Positions 7,511-15,408 of a stretch of 29,031 bases of DNA are shown here, piece by piece. Origin of the DNA: Solidesulfovibrio magneticus (GTDB lineage: Bacteria; Desulfobacterota; Desulfovibrionia; Desulfovibrionales; Desulfovibrionaceae). The notes beneath the pieces were generated by a model. It was not told the origin of the DNA. It was given only the letters and a program-made list of their open reading frames with translations, and ran no database searches. The stretch spans positions 499 to 29,529 of the forward strand of contig DLGG01000089.1 of NCBI GenBank assembly GCA_002482565.1, in the 5' to 3' direction. Within the stretch, counting starts at the first letter, position 1, and each line of letters opens with the position of its first letter. Position numbers and translations under genes: made by a program.

Positions 7511-7942
7511 ATGCCGTCGGACATTCGTAGCGTGATTCTGGACATGGTCCGCAACAGCGACAGGCCCGTTAAGGACATCGCCGATGCGGTGGGAAAACCC
7601 TATTCGACCCTCATGCGGGAACTTGATCCAGGCGACGCCCGGGCCAAACTCGGCGTGGAGCTGCTGCTGCCGCTCATGCAGGCCTGCGATTCCACGGCCC
7701 CGCTGCGCTGCCTGGCCGAGGCCCTGGACTGCCGGCTGGTCTCCAACCGGGGCATTGTCCCGGACAAGGCGACCTTTCACGAGGAGCTTCTCGACACCTA
7801 CCAGGCCCTGGTGGACTACCACCGGGCCATGCTGGAAGGGCTGCCGCCGGACGTGGTGGGCAAAAAGCGCGAGACGCTCATCCGCCAGCTCAAGGAGGAC
7901 TTCGCCTTCTATGTGGCCCGTAGCGGCGGCGGGGAAGGTTGA
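7511..7942 (+). CDS. Phage CII-type regulatory protein
   Basis: The 143-residue soluble protein resembles the phage regulatory CII-like family: an N-terminal helix-turn-helix (about residues 8-40, with VKDIADAVGKPYSTLMRELDP) and a helical C-terminal part with FHEELLDTYQALVDYHRAM. Members are DNA-binding regulators found in prophages and as chromosomal singletons. AAGAGG lies 9 bases before the ATG at 7511. No phage gene is nearby, so this looks like a domesticated copy. It is divergent from the DASS transporter gene, a common layout for a regulator and its target, but no operator could be identified. Confidence 0.7.
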   Translation: MPSDIRSVILDMVRNSDRPVKDIADAVGKPYSTLMRELDPGDARAKLGVELLLPLMQACDSTAPLRCLAEALDCRLVSNRGIVPDKATFHEELLDTYQALVDYHRAMLEGLPPDVVGKKRETLIRQLKEDFAFYVARSGGGEG

Positions 7943-8125
7943 CCGGTCGGTTCGTTCGGCGGCCACGACGACCCCGGAGCCGCAAGACCGAGACGCGTGT
8001 CCCAGCGGCTTGGGGCCGGCTGGCCGGTCGTTTGCCTCGGCCAGGCCTCGAAATGGCGCCCACGGCCGCCGCAATCGTGCTTGACCATGGCTTTTTGCCC
8101 CAAGCTGTCCTATCTTTTGGCTTCA

Positions 8126-8143
8126 CGCCCCCGGCCGGGGGCG
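8126..8143. terminator. 18-base perfect GC palindrome between the CII-like and zinc-ribbon genes
   Basis: CGCCCCCGGCCGGGGGCG reads the same on both strands. It lies 183 bases after the CII-like stop and 36 bases before the next ATG. It could act as a weak terminator or a leader hairpin. No T-run follows. The rest of 7943-8179 shows no convincing gene. Confidence 0.3.
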
Positions 8144-8179
8144 GTCAAACCGGCCGAGGCCGGACCAAGGAGCATCCTC

Positions 8180-8389
8180 ATGAGCGCGAAAACCGCGTCC
8201 TTTGAAGCTGTCTGCCCTCACTGCGGACAGTCCGTCACGGCCACGGCCTCGTCGGCCGACGTCACGGCCGGGTCGGTGTCGGTCAAGGAAAAATGCCAGC
8301 GCTGCCTGGGCGAGTTCGACGCCATTGCCGAGGCCGACTGCCTGGAATGGGACGACCAGTGCAAGGTCGAGATGAGCCGGTTGGGCTGA
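8180..8389 (+). CDS. Small zinc-ribbon-like protein
   Basis: The 69-residue product has CPHCGQ near residue 12 and CQRCLGEFDA near residue 39, giving a CxxC...CxxC arrangement as in zinc ribbons, with further Cys at 54 and 61. AAGGAG (8167-8172) is 7 bases before the ATG, a textbook start, which supports expression despite the small size. No DNA-binding or catalytic motif is visible, and the function is unknown. It lies 28 bases upstream of the EVE-domain gene and may be co-transcribed with it. Confidence 0.72.
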   Translation: MSAKTASFEAVCPHCGQSVTATASSADVTAGSVSVKEKCQRCLGEFDAIAEADCLEWDDQCKVEMSRLG

Positions 8390-8417
8390 AGCCCCGCGGC
8401 CAAACAGGGAGGCGGCC

Positions 8418-8882
8418 GTGGCGTACTGGCTGATCAAATCCGAACCGGGCTGTTTTTCCATCGACGACCTGGCCGCCGCCCCGGGCCAAACCACGGGCTG
8501 GGACGGGGTGCGCAACTTCCAGGCCCGCAATTTCCTGCGGGAGATGCGCCTGGGAGACGGCCTGCTTTTCTACCACAGCGTCACCGACCCGGGCGTGGTC
8601 GGGCTGGCCGAAGTGGCCCGGGAAGCCTATCCCGACGCCACCGCCCAGGACCCGGACTCGGGCCATTTCGATCCCCGGGCCAGCCCGGAGAAGCCGCTGT
8701 GGGACATGGTGGACGTGCGCTTTGTGGCCAAGTTTCCCCGGCCCGTGCCCCTGGCCGCCCTTCGCGGCGTGCCCGAGCTGGCCGGCATGGAAGTGCTTCG
8801 CAAAGGGTCGCGCCTGTCGGTGACGCCGGTGACCGAGCGGGAATACGCCGTCATCCGCGCCATGGGTCTGGGCGAGGGCTGA
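8418..8882 (+). CDS. EVE-domain protein (YTH-like modified-base reader family)
   Basis: The 154-residue protein is a stand-alone EVE domain. It starts with AYWLIKSEPGCFSIDDL and continues with WDGVRNFQARNFLREMRLGD and LLFYHS, the family signature seen in THYN1 and bacterial homologues. EVE belongs to the PUA-like/YTH superfamily and is proposed to bind modified bases in DNA or RNA. The start is GTG at 8418, with GGGAGG (8407-8412) five bases upstream; this gives the canonical N-terminus. No restriction or methylation gene is adjacent, so the partner modification is unknown. Confidence 0.92.
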   Translation: MAYWLIKSEPGCFSIDDLAAAPGQTTGWDGVRNFQARNFLREMRLGDGLLFYHSVTDPGVVGLAEVAREAYPDATAQDPDSGHFDPRASPEKPLWDMVDVRFVAKFPRPVPLAALRGVPELAGMEVLRKGSRLSVTPVTEREYAVIRAMGLGEG

Positions 8883-9106
8883 GCCGCCGCCCGGCCCGAT
8901 CGGGAAGGCCGGCCAGGCCTCGGGGCGCGGCGGGGATCGCGGCCTCGGGGTCCGGCATGGCCGGTGCGGACGGCTTGTCGGCCGGCCGGTCGCGGATGGG
9001 CCTGACGTCGCCGGGCGCGAGGGGTGCGGGTCGGCGCAGGTGACATTTCGTCGACAAATGCGTTGTGCCCGCCGCCGCCGGTTTTTTTCGTATACAGGGA
9101 AACTCC

Positions 9107-10108
9107 ATGCGGACGGTTTTCCCTGCCTGCCTGCTCGTGGTCGTATTGCTGAGCGCGCTTTTTCCCCCGCCTCTTCGGGCGCAATCCCAGGACCCCGTGG
9201 TTTTCGGGCTCATCGCCACGGCTTCGCCCCAAACCGTCCTGGCCCAGTGGGCGCCGCTATTGGCCGACCTGGGCCAGGCCCTTGGCCGCGAGGTGCGGCC
9301 CCAGGTTTTCACGGACTACGCCGGCGTGGTCTGGGCCATGGCCGCCGGCCATGTCCACATGGCCTGGCTGGGCAACAAGTCGGCCATCGAGGCCGTGGAC
9401 CGGGCCGGCGGGGAAGTGGCGCTCCAGGCCCTGGGCAACGACGGCCAGGCCGCCTACCATTCGGTGCTCCTGGCCCGGGTCGGTTCGGGCATCGCCACGG
9501 CCGAGGACATGTTCGCCCGGGCTTCGGCGCTGGCCTACGGCGACGGCGACGTCAATTCCACCTCCGGCCACGTGATCCCGGACTTTTATCTGTTCTCCCG
9601 GCGTGGTCTGGAGCCCCGGGCGATTTTTCGGCGGGTGGCCCAAAACAATCACGAGGACAACTTCCTGGCCGTGGCCGACGGACGCCTGGACGTGGCCACG
9701 GGCAACACCGTCAATCTGGCCCGGTCCACGGCCCTGCATCCCGAGGCCGCAAGCCGGGTGGCCGTCATCTGGACCTCGCCGCCCATACCCGGCGACCCGC
9801 TCGTCTGGCGGGCCGATCTGGACGCCGGGACCAAGGCGTCGGTCAGGGGCTTTTTCACCGGTTACGGTCGCCCCGCGCCGGGCAAGGCCCAGGACGCCCT
9901 GGCCCGGGAACAGGCGGTGCTGGCCGCCATGGAACGCGGCGGGTTCAAGGCTTCGGACAACGGCCAACTGCGGGAAGTGCGGCGCATTGAGCTCCACCAG
10001 CGCCGCGACCGCCTGCTCTCCGATCTCGGCCTGCCCCAGGAAGAACGGCTGCGCCGCCTGGAAGACATTGACGCGGCCATGCGCGCCCTGGGCGGCGACG
10101 CGCCGTGA
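9107..10108 (+). CDS. phnD: PhnD-family periplasmic phosphonate/phosphate-type binding protein
   Basis: The 333-residue secreted protein starts with a signal peptide (hydrophobic core about residues 8-20, likely cut after LRA). The mature part follows E. coli PhnD closely: FGLIATASPQTVLAQW, DYAGVVWAM, AWLGNKSAIEAVDRAGG, GDVNSTSGH (STS 151-153), NNHEDN and SPPIPGDPLVW. The phosphonate-oxyanion residues (STS and His182) are kept. By alignment from memory, the Tyr and Glu that hold the amino group of 2-aminoethylphosphonate are Leu88 and Val202 here, so the ligand may differ. Instead of phnC/phnE, the next gene is a GGDEF-EAL protein overlapping the stop (TGATG), which suggests a sensory rather than transport role. 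The ATG at 9107 is chosen over an upstream frame extension because it begins the signal peptide and has AGGGAA five bases upstream. Confidence 0.88.
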   Translation: MRTVFPACLLVVVLLSALFPPPLRAQSQDPVVFGLIATASPQTVLAQWAPLLADLGQALGREVRPQVFTDYAGVVWAMAAGHVHMAWLGNKSAIEAVDRAGGEVALQALGNDGQAAYHSVLLARVGSGIATAEDMFARASALAYGDGDVNSTSGHVIPDFYLFSRRGLEPRAIFRRVAQNNHEDNFLAVADGRLDVATGNTVNLARSTALHPEAASRVAVIWTSPPIPGDPLVWRADLDAGTKASVRGFFTGYGRPAPGKAQDALAREQAVLAAMERGGFKASDNGQLREVRRIELHQRRDRLLSDLGLPQEERLRRLEDIDAAMRALGGDAP

Positions 10109-12576
10109 TGGGCGGTTTTGCCCGGAAAGCCCGGGAAGTCTGCTGCCGCCGGGGGCTGGCCTCCAAGATCCTGCTGCCGGCCCTGGCCCTGTCCCTGGGC
10201 GTGGGCACGATGTTGTTCCTCTTTTTTTCCGCCAAGTTCGCCCGCCAGGCCGAGGAAGATCTGCGCAACCGCCTGGAGACCTTCCTGACCACCCAGGCGG
10301 CCGAACTCGAAGGCCCGGTCTGGGAATTCGACCAGGCCGCCATTGACCGGCTCTTTCGCAGCTATGCCCTGGCCCCGGATCTGCAGACCGCCCGCCTCGT
10401 CGATGCCCGGGGCCAGGTGCTGGCCCGCGTCGGCGAGGCCGCCCCGGCCGGGGAACGGGTCTTTGCCGAAAGCCGCGGACTGTCGCGCCAGGCCGGCGGG
10501 CAGATCTACGACCTGGGACGGCTGGAGGTGGCCTTCAGCGATTTTCGCCTGCGTCAGGCCCTGGCCGCCGGCCGGGCCGTGGAACTGCCCGCCGCCGTGG
10601 GGCTCACCGCCATTTTCGTCGGGGTCCTCGCCCTGACCGTCCATTGGAGCGTGGGCAAGCCCCTGCGCCGGCTGCGCGAATCCCTGGAACGCAACGCCGC
10701 GCCGGGAACCCGGGTGCCCCTGTCCTGGGGCAGCGCCGACGAACTCGGCCAGGTCGTGGCCGCCTACAACGCCATGCTGGCCGAGGTGAACCAGCACACC
10801 GGCAACCTCGAACGGGCCAATGCCGGTCTGCGGGTCGAAAACGCCCAGCGCCGCCGGGCCGAGAAACGTCTGGCCCTGTACAAGGCCATGGTCGAGGCCA
10901 CCGACGCCGCCATGGCCATCGCGGACCGCGAGCTGCGCATCCGGGAAACCAACGCCGCCTGCCTGCGGATCACCGGATTCACCGCCGACGAACTGGCTGG
11001 CCGCCAGGTCTGGGACACGTTTTTGGCCGGCCAGGAGCCTGACCAGATCGCCGCCATCGGCCGCAGCCTGGAAATCCATGCGGCCTGGTCCGGCGAGTGC
11101 CGGGGCGTTGTCCGGGAAGGGCGGCGGGTCCCGTTTCGAGTCACCATCAACGCGCTGTCCTTCGACGACGACGCCCCCAGCCATCATGTCATCGTATTCG
11201 CCGACATCAGCGAGCAAAAGGCCACCCAGAAGCTGCTCAAGGCCCTGGCCTACACCGACAGCCTGACAGGCCTGCCCAACCGGGCCTTGTTCATGGACCG
11301 GCTGGAGCGGGAGATCTGCATCGAATCCCGCCACGGCCGGGGCTTTGCCCTGCTGTTTATCGATCTCGACAATTTCAAATGGATCAATGATTCCCTGAGC
11401 CACGCCGTGGGCGACCAGGTGCTTGGCGTCATGGCCGGCCGGATGCAGGAATGCTTGCGGGCCGAGGACACGTTGGCCCGCATGGGCGGCGACGAGTTCA
11501 CGGTGATCCTGCGCGAGACGGCGCACCCCCCGGCCATCGTCCGGGTGGTCGAAAAGCTCCTGGCCCGGCTGGCCGAGCCTTTGTCCATTGACGGCCAGCG
11601 CCTGGAAGTCGGCGGGAGCGTCGGGGTCGCCTTGTATCCGGCCGACGGTTTTGACTCCGAGACCCTGATGAAAAATGCCGACACCGCCATGTACGCGGCC
11701 AAGGCCGACGGCGGGGGGCAGCTGCGGTTTTTCAAACCGTCCATCGCCGAGGCGGCCAAAACGCGCATGGAGTTGCGAGCCCGACTGCGCCAGGCCGTGG
11801 CGGGGAGCGAGTTTGTCCTGCACTACCAGCCCATCGTGGACATGGTCGGCGGCGGGGCGGTCCACTACGAGGCGCTGGTGCGCTGGAACAGGCCCGAGGG
11901 GCTTGTCTATCCGAATGATTTCATCCCTTTTGCCGAGACGGAGGGGCTTGTCGGCGCCATTGGCCGGCAGGTGCTGGACATGGCTTTCGCCCAATTGCGG
12001 GCCTGGGAGGACGATGACGAGGAAGCGACGCTGGCCGTCAACATCTCCCGGAATCAGTTCTTGGAAGAGGGCTTTGTGGCCGATCTGGTCAGGCGGGCCC
12101 AGCGCCATGGCGTGGCCCCGACCCGCATGGTTTTGGAGTTGACCGAGTCTCTTATCATTTCCGATCCGGCGGCGGTGCGGGCGGTGATGGCCCGACTTAT
12201 CGACCACGGCTTTCGCATTGCCGTGGACGACTTCGGGGTGGGGTATTCCTCCTTGAGCGTCCTGCTGGAATACCCGGTGCATGTCGTCAAGCTCGACAAA
12301 TCATTAGTGGCCTCCCTGGGGCGCGACCTGCGGGCTCAGGCCATGGTCTCGGGCTTTATCTCGTTGTTTCAAGGCATTGGCCTGGAAGTCGTGGCCGAGG
12401 GCGTGGAACATCCGGCCCAGCATGAATTCTTGCTGGGAGCGGGTTGCGACATGGCCCAGGGCTGGCTTTACGGCAAACCCCTGCCTGCCCCGTTCGCCGT
12501 TGCCGCGGCCCGGTCCTTGGAGCAACGGCTGTTCGCTCTGCGGCTGCAAGACAAATCCCTCCCTCCGAGGCAATGA
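10108..12576 (+). CDS. Membrane PAS-GGDEF-EAL cyclic-di-GMP turnover protein
   Basis: Order in the 822 residues: TM1 (about 21-41), a periplasmic region to about 155, TM2 (about 162-180), a HAMP-like linker (180-232), coiled coil, PAS (about 255-370), GGDEF (about 378-540) and EAL (about 552-805). The cyclase motif GGDEF (460-464) is intact. An inhibitory I-site RAED (451-454) sits five residues upstream, as in product-inhibited cyclases. EAL residues look complete: YEALVRW, NISRNQF, ELTES, DDFGVGYSS, KLDKSLV, EGVEH and the AQGWLYGKPL end. Both synthesis and breakdown of c-di-GMP are therefore possible. The start overlaps phnD; ATG at 10108 or GTG one codon earlier are both plausible. The overlap suggests the binding protein feeds this receptor's periplasmic domain. 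Confidence 0.92.
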   Translation: MGGFARKAREVCCRRGLASKILLPALALSLGVGTMLFLFFSAKFARQAEEDLRNRLETFLTTQAAELEGPVWEFDQAAIDRLFRSYALAPDLQTARLVDARGQVLARVGEAAPAGERVFAESRGLSRQAGGQIYDLGRLEVAFSDFRLRQALAAGRAVELPAAVGLTAIFVGVLALTVHWSVGKPLRRLRESLERNAAPGTRVPLSWGSADELGQVVAAYNAMLAEVNQHTGNLERANAGLRVENAQRRRAEKRLALYKAMVEATDAAMAIADRELRIRETNAACLRITGFTADELAGRQVWDTFLAGQEPDQIAAIGRSLEIHAAWSGECRGVVREGRRVPFRVTINALSFDDDAPSHHVIVFADISEQKATQKLLKALAYTDSLTGLPNRALFMDRLEREICIESRHGRGFALLFIDLDNFKWINDSLSHAVGDQVLGVMAGRMQECLRAEDTLARMGGDEFTVILRETAHPPAIVRVVEKLLARLAEPLSIDGQRLEVGGSVGVALYPADGFDSETLMKNADTAMYAAKADGGGQLRFFKPSIAEAAKTRMELRARLRQAVAGSEFVLHYQPIVDMVGGGAVHYEALVRWNRPEGLVYPNDFIPFAETEGLVGAIGRQVLDMAFAQLRAWEDDDEEATLAVNISRNQFLEEGFVADLVRRAQRHGVAPTRMVLELTESLIISDPAAVRAVMARLIDHGFRIAVDDFGVGYSSLSVLLEYPVHVVKLDKSLVASLGRDLRAQAMVSGFISLFQGIGLEVVAEGVEHPAQHEFLLGAGCDMAQGWLYGKPLPAPFAVAAARSLEQRLFALRLQDKSLPPRQ

Positions 12577-12648
12577 CGGGCCGGTGGGGTCCACGCCACC
12601 CGTTGCTCCGGTCATTGACGGCGCCAGACGGTGGCCGTATCAGAAAGC

Positions 12649-15228
12649 ATGGGATACCTTCTCCTTCGTGGTCGGCCTTGGGCGGCGTGCCCTGCCCGGC
12701 GGCTCCGGCAGCTCCGTGGGCTCCTTGGCGCAGCCTTGCCGTTGTGCCCCGGGCCGGCCCTGGCCGCGGCTTCGGACCAAGGACAGGCCGTCTTGCCCGG
12801 CTTGGATGTCTTTTTTCCCCAAATGGCCGCCTTGTGGGCATCCCTGGCCCTGGCCGGGGTCATGGCCGGGGTCATCGTGGCCTTGCTGGTCGCCCTGGCC
12901 TCGCGCAAACAGGCCCTGGACGCCCTGCGCGAGAGTCAGGCGCGCTACCAGGGCGTGGTGGAAAACGCCCCGGCCGCCATTTTCATCGTCGATGCCGCCG
13001 GCCGCTTCCTCGACGTCAATCCCAAGGCCTGCCGTCTGACCGGCTACGACCGGGAGGCCCTGCTGGGCATGGCCATCGGCGACATCTTGGATCAGGAAAG
13101 CTGGCAGGCCGTGGCCACCTATCTGGCCGACTTCAAGGAAGGTTCCCGCATTGCCGAGGTCTCGGGCCGGCGGCGCGACGGGGCCAAGCGCTGGTGGTCC
13201 GTGTCGGCCGTGCGCCTGGACGGGGAGCGCATCCTCGGTTTCGCCGCCGACGTCACCGAACGCCGCCGCCGCGACGACGCCCGATCGGTTTTTTACGAGC
13301 TTTTGCAAAACGCCGAGCATGTGGTGGTCTTCAAGGACCGCGACCTGCGCTACGTCATGATCAACCGGGCCTACCAGAATCTTACTGGCCGCCGTCTGGA
13401 AGACGTCGTCGGCAAGACCGACGCCGAAGCCTTCGAGGGCTTGTCCGCTCCCGAACAGATCGCCCGGTACGTGGAAAACGACCGCCGCGCCCTGCACCTG
13501 CCCCGGGGCCGCACCCTGACCAGCGAGGAGGAAATGCGCGGCGAAGGGGGCGGCGCACGCACCTTTTTGACCAAGAAATTTCCGGTCTACGCCGAGGACG
13601 GCCGGCTGCTCGGCGTGGCCACCATGGCCGCCGAGATCACCGAGCGCAAAAAGGCCGAGGCCAGGCTGCGCGAAAGCGAAAGCCGCTATCGGCTCTTGGC
13701 CGAGCTCGCCCCGGTCTCCATCATGGCCTTTGACGCGGCCGGCCGCATCACCTTCGTCAACCGGCGGCATCTGGAAACCTTTGCCGCCGGCCGGCAGGAC
13801 CGCGACTTTTTCCTGGGCCGACGGCTCACCGAACTGCCGGGCGTGGTGCGGGCCGGCATCGCCGACAAGCTGGCCCCGCTGCTGGAGGGGCGCGAGGTCG
13901 ATCTGGAGGCCGTGCATTTTCCCGAGTTCACCGGCGGCCATGCCGGCTACGTCAACCTGCGCGGCGTGCCGCTTGTTCGCGACGACGGCTCCCTGGCCGG
14001 CGGCATCCTCATCCGCGAGGACGTCACGGCCAGCATCGAGATGGAGCGCACCCTCACCGCCGCGCGCAACGAGGCCCAGGCCGCCAATCAGGCCAAATCG
14101 GAATTCCTGGCCAACATGAGCCACGAGATTCGAACACCCTTAAACGGCGTCCTGGGGATGCTCCAGCTCCTGCGCGACACGCCGCTTACCGCCGAGCAGG
14201 CCGAGTACGCCGACCTGGCCATCCAGTCGAGCCGGCGGCTCACCCGCCTTTTGGCCGACATCCTGGATCTGTCCCGGGTGGAGGCCGGCAAAATGGCCAT
14301 TTTGTGCGAGTCCTTCGAACTGGCCCGGGCCGTGACCGAGGCTGTGGAGCTGTTTCGGCCTTCCGCCCGCCAGGCCGGCGTGGAATTGCGCGTCTATGTC
14401 GATGCGGCCTTGCCGGCCCGGGTGGCCGGCGACGCCGCCCGGTTCCAGCAGGTGCTGGCCAACCTCGTGGGCAATGCCTTGAAATTCACCGCCAAAGGGT
14501 CGGTGGCCGTAGAGGCCTATCCCCTGCCGCCGCGTCGGAAGGGCGAGACGCGGGCGCTTTTCTCCGTGGCCGACACCGGCTGCGGCATCGCCGACGCCGA
14601 TCTCACCCGCCTGTTCGAACCCTTTGTCCAGGGCAGCCGGGGCTACAGCCGCAATGCCCAGGGCGCGGGCCTGGGGCTTTCCATCTGCAAGAGCCTGGTC
14701 GAACTCATGGGCGGAACCATCGCCGTGGACAGCGAGGTGGGACGGGGCACGACCATCTTTTTTTGCTGCACCTTTAACGTGTGCGAGCCGCCCGGCCAGG
14801 CCGCCGCCCCCGTGGCCGCCCCGGCCGCGCCGGGCGGTTTGCGGGTGCTTGTGGCCGAGGACGACCGCATCACCCGGCTGGCCGTGCGTCGGCTGCTGGA
14901 AAGGGACGGCCATAGCGTGGCCGAGGCCGTCGACGGCGTCCAGGCCCTGGAGGCCCTGCTGCGGCAACCCTTTGACCTCGTGCTCATGGATATCCAGATG
15001 CCCGGCCTCGACGGCGTCCAGGCCGTGCGGGTCATGCGCGGCGACCCCCGTTACGCCGTCGTGGCCGGCCTGCCCGTGGTGGCCCTGACCGCCTACGCCA
15101 TGGCCGGCGACCGGGAAGCCTTCCTGGCCGCCGGCATGGACGCCTATGTGCCCAAGCCCGTGTTTCGCGACGAGCTGCGCCGGGCCATGGAAGACGCCCT
15201 GGCCGCCGGCCGGGCCAGAACCGCCTGA
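12649..15228 (+). CDS. Hybrid sensor histidine kinase with three PAS domains and a receiver
   Basis: About 859 residues: a signal-like N-terminus (ALAAAS near 38), one TM (about 60-84), three PAS domains (about 97-205, 212-330 and 345-465), HisKA with SHEIRTPLNG (phospho-His about 492), HATPase with N box NLVGNALKFT, ADTGCGIAD and GAGLGLSICKSL, then a REC domain with LMDIQMPG (phospho-Asp about 781) and Lys in VPKPV. All phosphotransfer residues are present. No separate Hpt protein or output regulator is adjacent, so the target is unknown. The HisKA/REC layout resembles BarA-type kinases without an attached Hpt. The ATG at 12649 is preferred; a GTG six codons earlier (12631) is possible, and neither has a good ribosome binding site. 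Confidence 0.9.
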   Translation: MGYLLLRGRPWAACPARRLRQLRGLLGAALPLCPGPALAAASDQGQAVLPGLDVFFPQMAALWASLALAGVMAGVIVALLVALASRKQALDALRESQARYQGVVENAPAAIFIVDAAGRFLDVNPKACRLTGYDREALLGMAIGDILDQESWQAVATYLADFKEGSRIAEVSGRRRDGAKRWWSVSAVRLDGERILGFAADVTERRRRDDARSVFYELLQNAEHVVVFKDRDLRYVMINRAYQNLTGRRLEDVVGKTDAEAFEGLSAPEQIARYVENDRRALHLPRGRTLTSEEEMRGEGGGARTFLTKKFPVYAEDGRLLGVATMAAEITERKKAEARLRESESRYRLLAELAPVSIMAFDAAGRITFVNRRHLETFAAGRQDRDFFLGRRLTELPGVVRAGIADKLAPLLEGREVDLEAVHFPEFTGGHAGYVNLRGVPLVRDDGSLAGGILIREDVTASIEMERTLTAARNEAQAANQAKSEFLANMSHEIRTPLNGVLGMLQLLRDTPLTAEQAEYADLAIQSSRRLTRLLADILDLSRVEAGKMAILCESFELARAVTEAVELFRPSARQAGVELRVYVDAALPARVAGDAARFQQVLANLVGNALKFTAKGSVAVEAYPLPPRRKGETRALFSVADTGCGIADADLTRLFEPFVQGSRGYSRNAQGAGLGLSICKSLVELMGGTIAVDSEVGRGTTIFFCCTFNVCEPPGQAAAPVAAPAAPGGLRVLVAEDDRITRLAVRRLLERDGHSVAEAVDGVQALEALLRQPFDLVLMDIQMPGLDGVQAVRVMRGDPRYAVVAGLPVVALTAYAMAGDREAFLAAGMDAYVPKPVFRDELRRAMEDALAAGRARTA

Positions 15229-15408
15229 TTGTCCTCCTTTGACCGGTCTGCCGCGCTGAAAAGCGCCGTCCCCGACCGTCGCGGGAGATGGCCCGCGGCG
15301 TCGGCCGAGCGCAGCGGGGTCGCCTTGACCGGGCCGCCCCGGCTTGGCAGGGCGGCGCTTTTTCCGTACCGTTTCCCCGTGCGTCCGCCAGGAACCGTCC
15401 TTTTCGCC

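Noticed and set aside
9044..9060. Imperfect inverted repeat CATTT...AAATG upstream of phnD
   Set aside because: Only five paired bases per arm and a single copy; not enough to call an operator.
9091..9096. TATACA as a -10 element for phnD
   Set aside because: No -35 at suitable distance, and the start point would fall at the ribosome binding site.
9862..12282. Minus-strand open frame of 806 codons opposite the GGDEF-EAL gene
   Set aside because: Composition and position show it is the complement of the GGDEF-EAL coding frame.
15345..15360. TGGCAG followed by GC, resembling a sigma-54 promoter before the SBP_bac_3 kinase
   Set aside because: Only 9 bases separate GG and GC, one short of the strict 10-base spacing.
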